From: Hydractinia symbiolongicarpus
Lineage: Eukaryota; Cnidaria; Hydrozoa; Anthoathecata; Hydractiniidae
Assembly (NCBI RefSeq): GCF_029227915.1
Contig: NC_079879.1
Span: forward strand, 16,990,001 to 17,054,000
Length of the DNA: 64,000 nucleotides
Direction: 5' to 3'
The notes beneath the pieces were generated by a model, which had not been told where the DNA came from, did no database searches, and worked only from the letters and a program-made list of their open reading frames with translations. Position 1 is the first letter of the stretch, and each line of letters opens with the position of its first letter. Shown here piece after piece: positions 54,030 to 64,000 of this stretch. Both the position numbers and the translations under genes were made by a program.

Positions 54030-55860
54030 AAAAGAAAAGCAGGTGTGTTGTTTAGATTATCTGGTAGAGAAATGAATTTAGGTGAATAATGATATTTTAG
54101 CCGTTTACACTTTCAAAGCTAAACTTTCCCTTAAATATAAGTGAAATATGTTTTGTCTTGCGCCTGAACATATTCTTTTTTGTAGGAATATACTCAGGGT
54201 CATATCTTAAGATTATGTCCAACCTCGATTGTTTGTTATAAATATAAAGAGAATTTGCCAATGGCTATAGCAAGCTTTATTTTATTGAGGCATTATATTT
54301 TTTAGGCCACGAGGATAGTATTTGTCAAAAAGGTTAAGAACTTTTTTTTGTAAGAATATACTCTAAACAATAGGTCAGAATATCCTAAGAATGAGTCTAA
54401 GCTTGATTGTTTATTCTAATATAAAAATTTGTATGATGCACAAATTTAATTAGAAGTTTACTTTTTTATTGTGTATCTCACAAGGACATGTTCAAAAATA
54501 TGAGGCAGCAATGTGAACATTGCTAAAATCAGAAAAAACATCTTTTTACCATAAAATGATACTTATGTAACAAAATAAGGTGAAATAGGTAAAACTAGTC
54601 ATAATGAATAGGTCAATACATTTGTATCATAATCTGCATTAATAGTGGGAAAAAGTGGGTAAAAGATAAAGAATCATAATACAATGGATTTGAACATACC
54701 AATTATTCTTCATCGCACAAATCTGTAATGCATTGCAAAGCAAAATGCTGTTAATGAAGTAACAGGCAAAAATTTTATAATATTTTAAAACATTTTATGT
54801 AAAAGCAACGTTATCCAAAACCTGAAGGTTACTATACAATATTTGAATTAAATCAGATTAATATTTGAGTAACAGAAAGCTCTTTTAGGTTCAAGACATG
54901 GCATGATAACCTCGTAACAATCATTGATTGAAATGTATATAAAAGGTGATACTGTAATGGGAAAGTTCATAAAGTAGCTTTGCAGTATAAATATAAATAG
55001 TACAGACACAAATTAAAAGCAATCTACTTTTGCTTTTGATGGTGATTTTGTAACATATACAGATCTTGGAGATTTCTAATGAGGCGTGATTTCTGTTACT
55101 TTATTATCACATTTTTGTTTTGGTATACAAGATTTCCCTTAAAGATTCTGAAAAATGACAATTCATATAAAGTTATTTTAGCAGTTAATTAAATTCAACA
55201 TTTATGCTTTCTTGGATAAATGTTGATAAAAAAGTAACTTTTTTTTAAAGTGTTACAAAATTATCATTTTTTTGTTTTTGAAGCAAATAATGTTGTATTT
55301 ATGATAGTAACAACTGGAACTTTCATTAGTCCGAAAACCGGTCTTTTTCCATTATTTTTCTTGACTTTATTAGACTAGTATCATTTTTTCACAAGAAAAG
55401 CTTGTTACTTTATTATCATTTTTTTGTTTTTTATGTTTCACTTAATTTCTCTTTGACAGATTGCCCAACTTTCACGGGAATTTCTAATTGTTGCAGTTTT
55501 ATCTTCCTTGAAGAGATAGACATGACCAACTTGTTACAATATCAAATAAGATACTTAAAATGATAGTTATGTAACATACACCCTAAATGTTCACAATTAG
55601 CCAAAAAACTGCCTCATGTCCACAAACTGAAATTTTTTCTGTCCAAAGCAATGGGTTATTACATGTAGCAGAATTTGCCATTAGATATAACAACTTATAG
55701 CAAGCTTTAATTTATTAAGTCATTTCATATATATATTTTGAGGCCATATCCCTGCTAAAAATATATTAGGAACAATAAGAAAAGTATTTGTCAAGAAAGT
55801 TAAGAACATTAAGGCTGGAACAGAATAATTCCTATAAAATACACAGTGTATATCCTAGAT
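54030..55860 (-). repeat. Dispersed repeat, minus-strand copy with internal duplication and a nested insertion
   Basis: 54030-54480 is the inverted counterpart of 11640-12000. Internally, 'gtaggaatatactcagggtc' (54184) and 'gtaagaatatactctaaac' (54350) begin two copies of a segment of about 170 bases; 'aatttgccaatggctatagc' at 54255 recurs diverged at 55672. The repeat is interrupted at 54484 by a DNA transposon and resumes at 55622. Confidence 0.6.
54484..55621. mobile_element. Nested non-autonomous DNA transposon with ACAA target duplication
   Basis: Ends GGACATG...CATGTCC; beyond the first 7 bases the inverted similarity continues in patches (gaggcag, tgtgaacatt, atgtaac near both ends). 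ACAA occurs just outside both ends (54480-54483 and 55622-55625). The sequence outside the ends matches, uninterrupted, the paralogous repeat near 11655-11690 in reverse complement, which gives an empty-site reference. No transposase inside; T-rich with 'actttattatcattttt' words. Confidence 0.65.
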
Positions 55861-55945
55861 AAGAATTTTATAAACTATAAAAAGTAATTTTTCTGTTGTT
55901 ACTGGTTTTTAAATCAATGTTTACATCTGTTACGTTACCGTTTGA

Positions 55946-56270
55946 AATATTATTTGATTCTTAAATTCGAAAACACTGCATTGTTATCATGCATGGCACG
56001 TTTGCACATTGGGAAGGTTGCTTTATGCAATAGACTTAATAGCTAATTTGGTATGATGCATTAGAAACTGTACGTGGTGAAAATTTTGCAATAACCTTTT
56101 TTGTGTGACGTAAGGATTTTTTCTAATGTCTTGTATACCATTTTCCCTGGTGTACTTCTGGCATGGCAAAGCAAGTATATAGTTTTAGCAGATTTAGATT
56201 TTTATGTAATCGTTGTTAGCTACCTTCGGTTTTGTTAGACCTTTTGCATTTTTATTTTATTTTATTTTTA
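55946..56270 (+). repeat. Diverged dispersed repeat, copy B
   Basis: Partner of 1-415; shared word atggcaaagcaagtatatag at 56162-56181. Lies in CSTF2 intron 1. Confidence 0.7.
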
Positions 56271-57079
56271 ATTTGTTGTTGGACCTGCTTATATTTTTAA
56301 CGTTCTGTATAATGCAGATTGTGAGCAACCTCAATCCCAGGGCTTTTTTTTCTCTTTCATTATTATTTTTTCATTGCTGCACATGTTTATTTTTTTAGAC
56401 GTTTTGTTTCAGCAGTTATAAACATTAAAATAATGCAAATTGTGACACTTAAAAATTCAAATTCCTATGTTCTATGTTTTTATTTAGCAGATTCAGTGGA
56501 TTCTTCTACGGGAATTCGGCTAGTAAACAATTATTACTACATTATCTTCTGCACATCCTCAAAAATGCTAAAAATTGGTATATGGCAAAATTGCCATATT
56601 CTGAATGTTATACCTTCAGATAATCTTCAGATCTCTTCAAATTTCAACTTTGGCAAGTCAGTGAACTCAATGTTACTGTTAAATACAGGAAAAACCAGCA
56701 AATTTTAATAAACAACTACACCAAAATGGCTTTCAGACAAGGCCAAAAATCTTTTTGGTGAAATTGGTATGTGACTTTATGCCCATGGTAACCTGTTGCT
56801 TAGCAATATTTTGTGTAAGTAGTGTAGTATATTAAGTGTAGCTTTATGGCAAGCTTTCACAAACTTTCACTAAAATATCCACCTATAAAACAATATTCAA
56901 TGGTTACCAAAATTTCTGTTAAGTTATAGATCTCAATTGATGTATTGTTGTTGTGACATATAATTTGTAGATGAGCAATTCCACACAAAACGAGCTTAGG
57001 CTAATTTTTTATATATATTCTAGGTACTTTTTTATTATTTGACTTCTTACAGTATTGATATAAATGCTATTTTTTTTAG

Positions 57080-57158
57080 TTGGAAATATTCCATACGAAG
57101 CTACTGATGAACAATTGAAGGACATATTTAGTCAAGCTGGACCTGTTTTGAGTTTCAG
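57080..57158 (+). CDS. CSTF2: CSTF2 (cleavage stimulation factor 64 kDa), exon 2
   Basis: Acceptor TTTTTTTAG (57071-57079), exon of 79 bases, donor TTCAG|GTACAC. With the G from exon 1 it encodes [20 protein letters not shown] and then GPVLSF plus two bases of an Arg codon. This is RNP2 and helix 1 of the CSTF2 RRM; the sequence VGNIPYEAT is diagnostic. The next exon should start with one base completing Arg and continue with the RNP1-containing part; it was not found before 64000, so intron 2 is at least 6.8 kb. Confidence 0.9.
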
Positions 57159-59450
57159 GTACACTTTAACTCTTTAAAAAGAAAAAAAAATCATCATTGT
57201 TTTTTGAGAATAGTAGCCATACTTAACAAGTTAGACTTATCCTTACATGAGAAATTCCCAATGATATATTCAATTTTTGTTAAAACTTTGTGTGACTTCA
57301 GATATTGCTTTTTAAATATTTATTTTTATTGCTGCCTTGACGGCTATTACCACCTTTGTTAAAATTTTCTAACTAGCTCCTTTTTTGGGGGGATGCGACT
57401 GTTACAGGGCGGCTCTAATTGTTACTGCAATTATTATAGCTAGAAGAGACACCTTCTTACCACAAAGCGAAACAAAAGTTTCTGTCCAAACCATTATTTT
57501 TTAAATAAAAACATTGTGATAATTCTGCATTATGTTCTCACAAAGGTAAGCAATCCAACGAAAAATTAAATACATGTGCATGATTTTTTTTTCAAAAGGT
57601 TTTATTTGGGAGGGCAAATTGTGAAATTTATTCATGGTTTAACATGCAGGACTGCACTACATATAATTGCTCAAATCAGTATAAAAAAAAAATCAATATC
57701 TTATTATAAGTTACCTAATGATAAATCCCGTCCCTTTACTATTCTGATCGAAATGGCCTAGAACTAAAGTTGCCCTAAAGTAAACTGCCATGTTGACTTA
57801 TTACAGAGCACTACTTGCTAGCCAGTAAAAAAGTTCACAAAATATTTTCCAAAACCCACTTTGTTGTGTGTAGTGAAGTCTTGTGAGGGACATACCCGAG
57901 TGCATGTCTTGCTACTAATGCAAGGTGAACACAGGTGTACAAAATTATTCACAAGAACATTTGTCTAAAAAGCCGAATTTGGTTTCAGAACATCTAATTT
58001 ATCCCATGTCCAGTTACATAGTTACACACTCTTTTTGCAACACTTTAAACCTTTTCGGTCCACAGGAGAGTTCCGCCTCTGCCCTCCCCCCCATAAGAAT
58101 TTTAAAAAAACAGCATCTCTTTGGTGTACTGCATAGTTATCAGTCTTACTAATTATATATGTATCTACCTTACTGGCTATTACATGAATCTACACTTTAA
58201 AATCTCTAATAAAACCTTATAATCGGGAAAATATAGTACCTTGCATTATGATTTTCCTTAGTACTTGAGACTTACAACTTACAAATTCACGGTGTAAATT
58301 TTGGACATTGATTTATCCGATTTCCTCATTTTTTGTAAAGTTTACCCAACAATTATGAAGGATCGGATTTTGGGCAATTTTTGGTGTTTTTCATGCAAAT
58401 TATGTAGGAACCAGAAAATAACTTATTTAACTATCAGAAACCTTAAACAAAATGTGAAAATTTGCTTTTGAAATAAAATTTTATACAGATGGTGGTATTT
58501 TTGACAAATTTCAAGTTTCCTATGACGTTAAGGAAAAAGTGCTGACATAAGCTAAAGTTTATAGCATACATTTTATTTCCTTTATCATAATGTGTCAAGT
58601 TTGATTCAATTTGGAGAAGCATTTCAAAATTAAGGAGGGGGTGGAAATCTGCCCCTCTTACCCCCTGTCATAAATTTGTTTAAGAAAACTCTAGACCGAT
58701 TAAGGCAAGTAACAGTATCAAAACAACCACAGGCTTTTGAGGAATTTTTGCGGACAAACTGCAAAAGTTGACTCAACTTTTGCAGTTTGGCAACTTGTGT
58801 GTTTTAAAGAAATTTTTTGCGAAAAATGAGTTTAAATTACTACAGAATTTTTTTTTAATTTAAAGGGAACCCGAGGTATAAAATGATGTTGGACTTATAA
58901 TATAGAGCTTAAAAAGTTGGTTAACAAGTCTTTAAATTTTTTAGAAACCTCTTTTCGTTCCCAAGATATTCGCATTTAAAGAATTTCAGATTTAATTATG
59001 CTGCATAAATTATGATGTCATATTTAAGTAATATCAAATTTGACATTTTCTGTCATCAGTAATTTTAGACCTTTTAAGGGATGTGCATTCAAACTTAATA
59101 TAGATATTATAAAAGTTCATTGATTAACATAATTTTTTTTGTCAAAATGAAACTTTATAAAATTTATGTATAACTTCGGATCTGCATGTGTTTTTGGGAG
59201 TAAACATGTAGGTCCTATACAGGCTTACCTAGAAAATTTTATTGCAAACCATGTTGCAAATCTCAAGTTAATACTAGTGTTATATGTTGAATTATCTTTT
59301 TTTAATAATAATAATAAAATGTTTAAGCTCGAATAATGTTTTATGATTGCTCTTCTCCTCAGATAGCATAGGAACATTGTGCTTGCATGTATCGATGCAA
59401 TTTAAAATATTAAAGTTATTAAATTTTAGGTAATAGGGTCACGTGCTATG
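57159..59450. other. CSTF2 intron 2, no other gene recognised
   Basis: Short ORFs at 57576-57761 and 57925-58152 have no domain and no splice support. No repeat partner was seen in the window. Confidence 0.45.
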
Positions 59451-59456
59451 AAAAAA

Positions 59457-59489
59457 ACTTCTACCTTTTTCAACGAAAAAGGTAGAAGT
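59457..59489. repeat. Perfect 14-bp hairpin
   Basis: acttctaccttttt - caacg - aaaaaggtagaagt: a 14 bp perfect stem with a 5 base loop. It is isolated; no second copy in the window. Confidence 0.8.
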
Positions 59490-61190
59490 GAAAAATATTT
59501 TAAAAGTGATATCTTCAGTCACAAAACTTTTAAAATGTGGATTTGTAACTGAAAATATCTCATGCAAATCTTTTAGGTAAGTGCCACTTGTAAAAGTACA
59601 AGATCCCTTTAATGGGGGAACTCTAGTGAAATCACTTTTTCTTTTTTTCTTTTTATACGTACTGAAAAAAGCATCAGGTATCAGAAACAACGCATTTTCA
59701 TCTGGGACCTGATTGTAAACAATGATGTCCATCATGCAGAAAGTCTGAACTAGCACAGAGAACGTTTATGTTAAATCTTTAGTTTACATTTTTGTATGTA
59801 CTTTACCTTTAAATCTGTAAAAAAATGGATAGTTGTTCTGCAATTTGAATGTGCCAATCGACCAGGGAAATAAAAAATTCAGTTTCCACAAATTTCCGTC
59901 TTTGAAAAAGAAAGAACTCGGACAAAAACGGTCAGCAAAATAGGATGTGCAGGGGATCTACCAAGCAATGAATGTTTTTATATTTGTTATCACACTTCAC
60001 AGATCTTCACGTAATAAGTTCCATAAAATATTGCCACTTCATAAAAATGCCTTTTTAGCTAGTCAATACGGTCGAAGTTTCTCATTTCTTCTCATTTTCA
60101 TTATTTGTACTTATATCCACACAACACAACCAATCTCCAATACAAACACCAATAAAAAAGTTAATGTATCTTTCTTAGCACTTGTCCGTTTCTATTCTTT
60201 GTTTTTTAAAAGAGAAGCTTTTTTGATGGAAGGACCTGCCAAATTTTTTCAGGGGAAAATGTGCCCATTCAGTCTTGAACTGATACCTTGGATCAAAACC
60301 ATTATTAATCATTTATGATGATGCTGCGCTTTATGCAACAAAAATAGAAACGTTTTACATGAAAGTTGGGTTAGCATTCTTCATCATATCATGGCCTGAC
60401 TGGAAGTAGTTTTTGCATTTTCACATGTAGAAAGTCACAATCGATTATTGATCCTTTCATGTCATGTCATTCTACATGCATTGCTGAAATCAGTCAAACA
60501 TGTAATCATGTTGCCTCTGCTTTATATCGTATGAAAGTTTCTGTCAAAATTGGACTTACAAATAGAGTCTGTACAAGCACTGCTAACGAGTAGATTCAGC
60601 TCAGTGAATTCCATGAGTCGTGTGAGATCGCACACGCACGTGCTCACACACGCACATCAGCTATCAAGGCGTGCAATTCATTGCACATGCTGAATATGCT
60701 CTTTGCTCCTGAAAAAGCCATAAAAATAACAAAGAAATTATAAGAAGTTGATTTTCTAGAGCATGGTTAAGTTGCCGCTTACAGCAATGCATAAAGCATT
60801 TAACTATTAACTATATTTGAAAAATCAATCTTCTAAAATCGTGAGCTTCAACTATATCATAAGAAACAGTTTATAACCACTTGTGGTTAAATTAAATTAT
60901 TTTAAAAATGTTAATTGTTTTTTCTTCCATGTTAAATAAATGTTTGTAAATTAAATGCTGTGTTTTTTCTGTGTGTGTTAAATTGTGTGTTGAACATTTT
61001 ATTTTGAAATTCTAAACTGTATGAAAGAACATGCTCCTACTATACCATTGTTACTCGAATAAAAGATAACCTATACAGAGAAAATATAACCCTGGAGACA
61101 AGGTTGGGGGTAAATAGCACTACCAACAAAATGGCAAACCATAAGAGTAAGTACAACGTGGCATAAGCCAGCATCTCTTCGTTCACTGTT
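59490..61190. other. No gene recognised
   Basis: ORFs at 59439-59756 (-) and 59947-60318 (+) are longer than their neighbours but show no domain, splice site or repeat support. A CA-rich patch lies at 60627-60655. Confidence 0.35.
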
Positions 61191-61197
61191 TAAATTT

Positions 61198-61245
61198 AAT
61201 AATAATAATAATTATTATTATTATTATTATTACTATTACTATTAA
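61198..61245. repeat. (AAT)n/(ATT)n microsatellite, self-complementary
   Basis: Five AAT units followed by about nine ATT and ACT-interrupted units. The two halves can pair into a hairpin. Confidence 0.9.
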
Positions 61246-61289
61246 TTATATTTATTGCCTATTTTCATAATAATTCACTAAATTTTGTT

Positions 61290-61337
61290 AATTAATATTA
61301 TTCGGTAACCTTACGGCGGCCGTTAATAATATTAATT
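61290..61337. repeat. Perfect 13-bp inverted repeat with 22-base spacer
   Basis: AATTAATATTATT (61290-61302) and AATAATATTAATT (61325-61337) around cggtaaccttacggcggccgtt. Could be a tiny MITE or a chance AT palindrome; the GC-rich spacer is unusual for the area. Confidence 0.55.
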
Positions 61338-61519
61338 GACTTGAAAAATAATAATTGACTGTACGTAATTCCTCAATTTAGCTTCGTGGCACTTAAAACT
61401 CAAGGTTTTCCGAGAAAAATGAATTTTATTTAACGTTTCACAAGAGATGATCATAAGTATTTTTCCTTTCCAGATTTTTCTAACCTAACCACAAACACCT
61501 AGTTTCAAGTTGTGTCTCA

Positions 61520-61627
61520 ATTAAGCGCCACACTTCTTTAAAAATGCGTCACACTTCAATGTAAGATGGGGCGATAAGTCCAGTGCGGCGCTTATTTGAA
61601 AGTCACTTTAAAAATGTGGCGCTTAAT
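61520..61627. mobile_element. 108-bp MITE with 13-bp perfect TIR
   Basis: ATTAAGCGCCACA (61520-61532) and TGTGGCGCTTAAT (61615-61627) are perfect inverted repeats; inside, 'ctttaaaaatg' recurs on both sides. The word 'ggcgccacttaat' follows at 61650, suggesting a second partial unit. No clear TSD. Confidence 0.65.
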
Positions 61628-61689
61628 CGATGACTACGCTGATTTAAAGGCGCCACTTAATAAAAGATTTACGGTATTTCCTGTTTGCA

Positions 61690-61830
61690 ATGGATGCAGT
61701 AAATAGCAAATGCAATAAAATTTTATCGACTTTGTTGAGACGGGCACCTTTTTGTGGATTTTTTCACAGGATGGTACTAGTCTATTATAATTTTTAATGT
61801 CTATCTGCGACACGATAGTGTGTGTTTGTT
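61690..61830 (+). mobile_element. Helitron 3' end joined head-to-tail to a Helitron 5' start
   Basis: 61700-61780 is a diverged copy of the 3' part of the small Helitron (aaatgcaataaaattttatc, gacgggcacc, decayed hairpin ctttttgtggattttttcac) ending CTAG at 61777-61780. Directly after it comes TCTATTATAATTTTTAATGTCTATCTGCG, resembling the 5' start TCTCTATAATAATAGCCG...TCTGTCTCTGCG at 38490. The downstream 3' end was not found. Confidence 0.6.
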
Positions 61831-63230
61831 CTATTTTGAAGCCGCAAAAAAATTGTATCTAAATTATTATTTTTTGACCTCTCGTCATGAAGTGAATGCA
61901 TAGGACTGACCTCAATAAGTAAATAACATTACTGATGTCATTTAGCAACGCATTATATTTCTAGGTAATTATCGCTTGGAAAAGAGTGAAAATAACTAAC
62001 GTCTCCTCTCGTCTGGGTGACTAGGGGTACCTGACACTAACACTGAGACAATTACCTAAAGATGGATTAATGCATCCGTTTCGGAACCAGCTGTGTCAAA
62101 TATGCTCAAAGAAATTGAGCAAAGACCAGTATGCTCTTGATAATAATTCTAAAATAGTGAAGTCTTCTTTTACGTGGACATTATAAATCGGCCTGGATTT
62201 GGTCTGTTTCCTCTTTCTGTTTGCCTCTGGGGAAATTTTTGCATGCAGAAATTTCACAATTGAGGGCAATGGTGAATTTTTTTTTATTTAGTGCTGGTGT
62301 ATTTTCGCGGATCAGCCTATTTTGGATTTTTCGTAGGATTTCATATCTTCCATTATTCGCCAGGATGTTTTTTGTGAGCTGTTCTAAAGGAATGAACACG
62401 TTATGTTGGATTAAAACATTTATTCAAACATTTATCCAACATTCGAAGTTGGATGCATTTGCCCCGGCTTTAATACGCAGAAATCGAAAAGAAATTAACG
62501 CTATTAACCTGGACTTATCTTCCTTGGTAAAGGTCAGGAATGGCATGATTCAATGACTGCATTTTACTAAAATATGTACAAAATGATATTTAAAAATGTT
62601 AGTTCGATTTTATATGCTTTTTTGTATTTGGAATACCTGATCAAATCACTGGTCCTGGATGGTCGCGTGCTGACAAAATACACACGCATAGTGGGTATTT
62701 ATCACGTTTAACCATTGCTGTTTAATTGTTTAAGCACTATCAAAAAGTAAGGCCAGAACGAGGCAAATCTTCGAAAACAACATCATGGATTTCGCCGTGC
62801 TTTTATGATCGTGTGATTCGTGGAATGAATTGCAATGGTGGCTCCGTAAGCGCAGAGAAATTAGGATGAGTTTCCTATTTCCGTAAAACATTTGGACATG
62901 TTCTGACTTTTAGTTTTCAACAACTTTAACCCTATTCGGGCTGGAGCTTAGGGACTCTTGAAAGCCATGGGGGAGAGGGGTTAATAAATCCCTCTCCCCC
63001 TTTAAAATGACGAAGAAGTCATCAAATAGCCAGCAAAATTGGCACAAATGTTTGTTAGCAGATTGGAAGATGACGTTATCATAAATTTCCGAACCATAAG
63101 AGAGACTTGCACACGCCTTTGATGTGTATAATGACGTGATAAACGCATAAAAACTGAAATATTTCATGAGAACAGTTAATAATATATTTAAAGAAAAGAA
63201 ATTTTGCCTGATTTTTCTTTTGACACCTGT
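61831..63230. other. No gene recognised
   Basis: An open stretch on the plus strand at 62420-62555 (IQHSKLDAFAPALIRRNRKE) looks protein-like but has no family I can name. The rest lacks signals. Confidence 0.3.
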
Positions 63231-63236
63231 TTAAAA

Positions 63237-63312
63237 AACCTCGTCCCCAGGGTCTTCTGGCCCCTGAACCGTTATTACGGACAACAAGGCAAAATGCCCT
63301 GGGAACAAGGTT
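63237..63312. mobile_element. Short MITE, copy 2
   Basis: 76 bases with inverted ends aacctcgtccccaggg / ccctgggaacaaggtt and the internal 'caacaaggcaaaatg' shared with 24460-24475. Confidence 0.65.
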
Positions 63313-63484
63313 GGTGTTAAACTGATGAGGCACCATGACAACAGACGTGATGTCATACCAGAAATAGTTCACTGTCCTGGAGACAACTGAAAGTGATGAA
63401 AAAAGTCACCAAATTTCAACACCAAAATCACCAAAAACAACAAAATGGTCACGTCGGCATCACGACTTTATTTGTTCAGGTGTT

Positions 63485-63900
63485 TCCACACGCTGGACAT
63501 TTCACTGGTGGTTTGATACGTTTATTACTGTCAGCATTTGTAACTTAGAAGACTGCGGTATTTGTAGTATTATCTGGAAGACTATCGTTTTCTTTTGCAA
63601 CAATATGCTTAATTATGTCTGCAACCGTGGCTTTAACGTTTATGTGGCTTAATTTGTCGTTGGCTACGTCACCCTTTATATATTGTAGAGTTTCAGATAC
63701 ATCCAAGTCTCTTCACCTGTCATTGATGTATTTTGCGCAATCTCATCGAGAATTTCTTAAATTTTTTTTTGTCATTTGACATGCCACCTTGTGCCATATC
63801 TCTAAATGTGACGGCATGTTCACTTGCTGCTTCGCTTTCTTTTCTCAGTAAAGCAGCAAATAAAAGTTGATTCCGGTTTTGCTTGAAAAAATTCATTCTC
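63485..63900 (-). pseudogene. Decayed coding sequence with C-terminal CPACGN zinc-ribbon-like motif
   Basis: Minus-strand frames read MNFFKQNRNQLLFAALLRKE, AASEHAVTFRDMAQGGM, then after a frameshift LDVSETLQYIKGDVANDKL, VKATVADIIKHIVAKENDSL, one stop, and KRIKPPVKCPACGNT to a final stop. The composition is clearly protein-like, but I do not recognise the family; a CxxC near the end suggests half a zinc ribbon. The 5' side is cut by a Helitron 3' end about 50 bases away (63946). Confidence 0.4.
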
Positions 63901-63945
63901 TCACTGAAAATAAATGTTAAAAACCATTCTAGTATTTTTATAGTA

Positions 63946-64000
63946 CTAGTCTTTAACCGTGGAAAAATCCATGGGGCCACCGATCCTTTATATATCGCAT
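63946..64000 (-). mobile_element. Helitron 3' end, minus strand, continuing outside the window
   Basis: Read on the minus strand: atgcgatatataaaggatcg, hairpin-like CCCCATGGATTTTTCCACGG, ttaaaga, CTAG (63949-63946), T. It matches the 3' part of the small Helitrons at 38490-38834. Confidence 0.6.

Noticed and set aside
59439-59756. Minus-strand 105-codon ORF
   Set aside because: It runs through the 14-bp hairpin and homopolymers; no homology recognised.

Overview
The window is metazoan nuclear DNA: AT-rich, with intron-split genes carrying canonical GT-AG borders, single-gene transcription units, and a very dense, mostly decayed load of mobile elements. The mix of elements (compact Polinton-like element, Penelope, THAP and zinc-finger transposase remnants, Harbinger, Tigger/pogo, hAT MITE, Helitrons, Copia, tRNA-derived SINE) and the style of the proteins suggest a cnidarian, possibly a hydrozoan. 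That placement is an inference from family resemblance, not from a database search.

Host genes that can be supported: (1) an R3HCC1/R3HCC1L-like gene on the minus strand, with exons at 4665-5607, 2660-2741, 2208-2278 and 2025-2120; its promoter is probably near 6500-6600. (2) A six-repeat polyubiquitin gene on the minus strand (39608-40981). (3) CSTF2, the 64 kDa cleavage stimulation factor subunit, on the plus strand: exon 1 at 41422-41515 and exon 2 at 57080-57158, joined in phase across a 15.6 kb intron. Genes 2 and 3 are head to head, with a 440 bp shared promoter containing CCAAT, heat-shock-like and TATA elements. Isolated exons of unrecognised genes are proposed at 6747-6828 (+), 20175-20385 (-) and 46391-46978 (-).

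Layout: 1-2000 diverged repeat and a zinc-finger transposase-like pseudogene; 2-6.6 kb the R3HCC1-like gene; 7.5-8.3 kb a roughly 180 bp satellite; 9-19 kb a graveyard of THAP, OTU-like, tRNA-like, Tigger, Penelope, LINE and SINE pieces and a Polinton remnant split by a MITE with a 5 bp target duplication; 20-25 kb minisatellite and remnants; 25.09-31.39 kb a 6.3 kb Polinton-like element with 285 bp terminal inverted repeats, a DUF4116-like protein and a broken protein-primed type DNA polymerase B; 31.5-39.1 kb Helitrons, including a head-to-tail array of three units, and a Harbinger pseudogene; 39.6-41.5 kb polyubiquitin and CSTF2 exon 1; 41.5-57 kb CSTF2 intron 1, carrying a hAT MITE, a P2X7-tail-like pseudogene, a Copia element with almost identical LTRs (47163-52645) and a nested DNA transposon whose empty site is visible elsewhere in the window; 57-64 kb CSTF2 intron 2 or beyond, with MITEs, another Helitron head-to-tail junction and a decayed coding remnant next to a Helitron 3' end.

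No CRISPR array, operon or prokaryotic feature is present. The strongest candidates for unusual biology are the tandem Helitron junctions, the compact Polinton-like element, and the Copia copy that looks very young by its LTRs but is already inactivated in several places.
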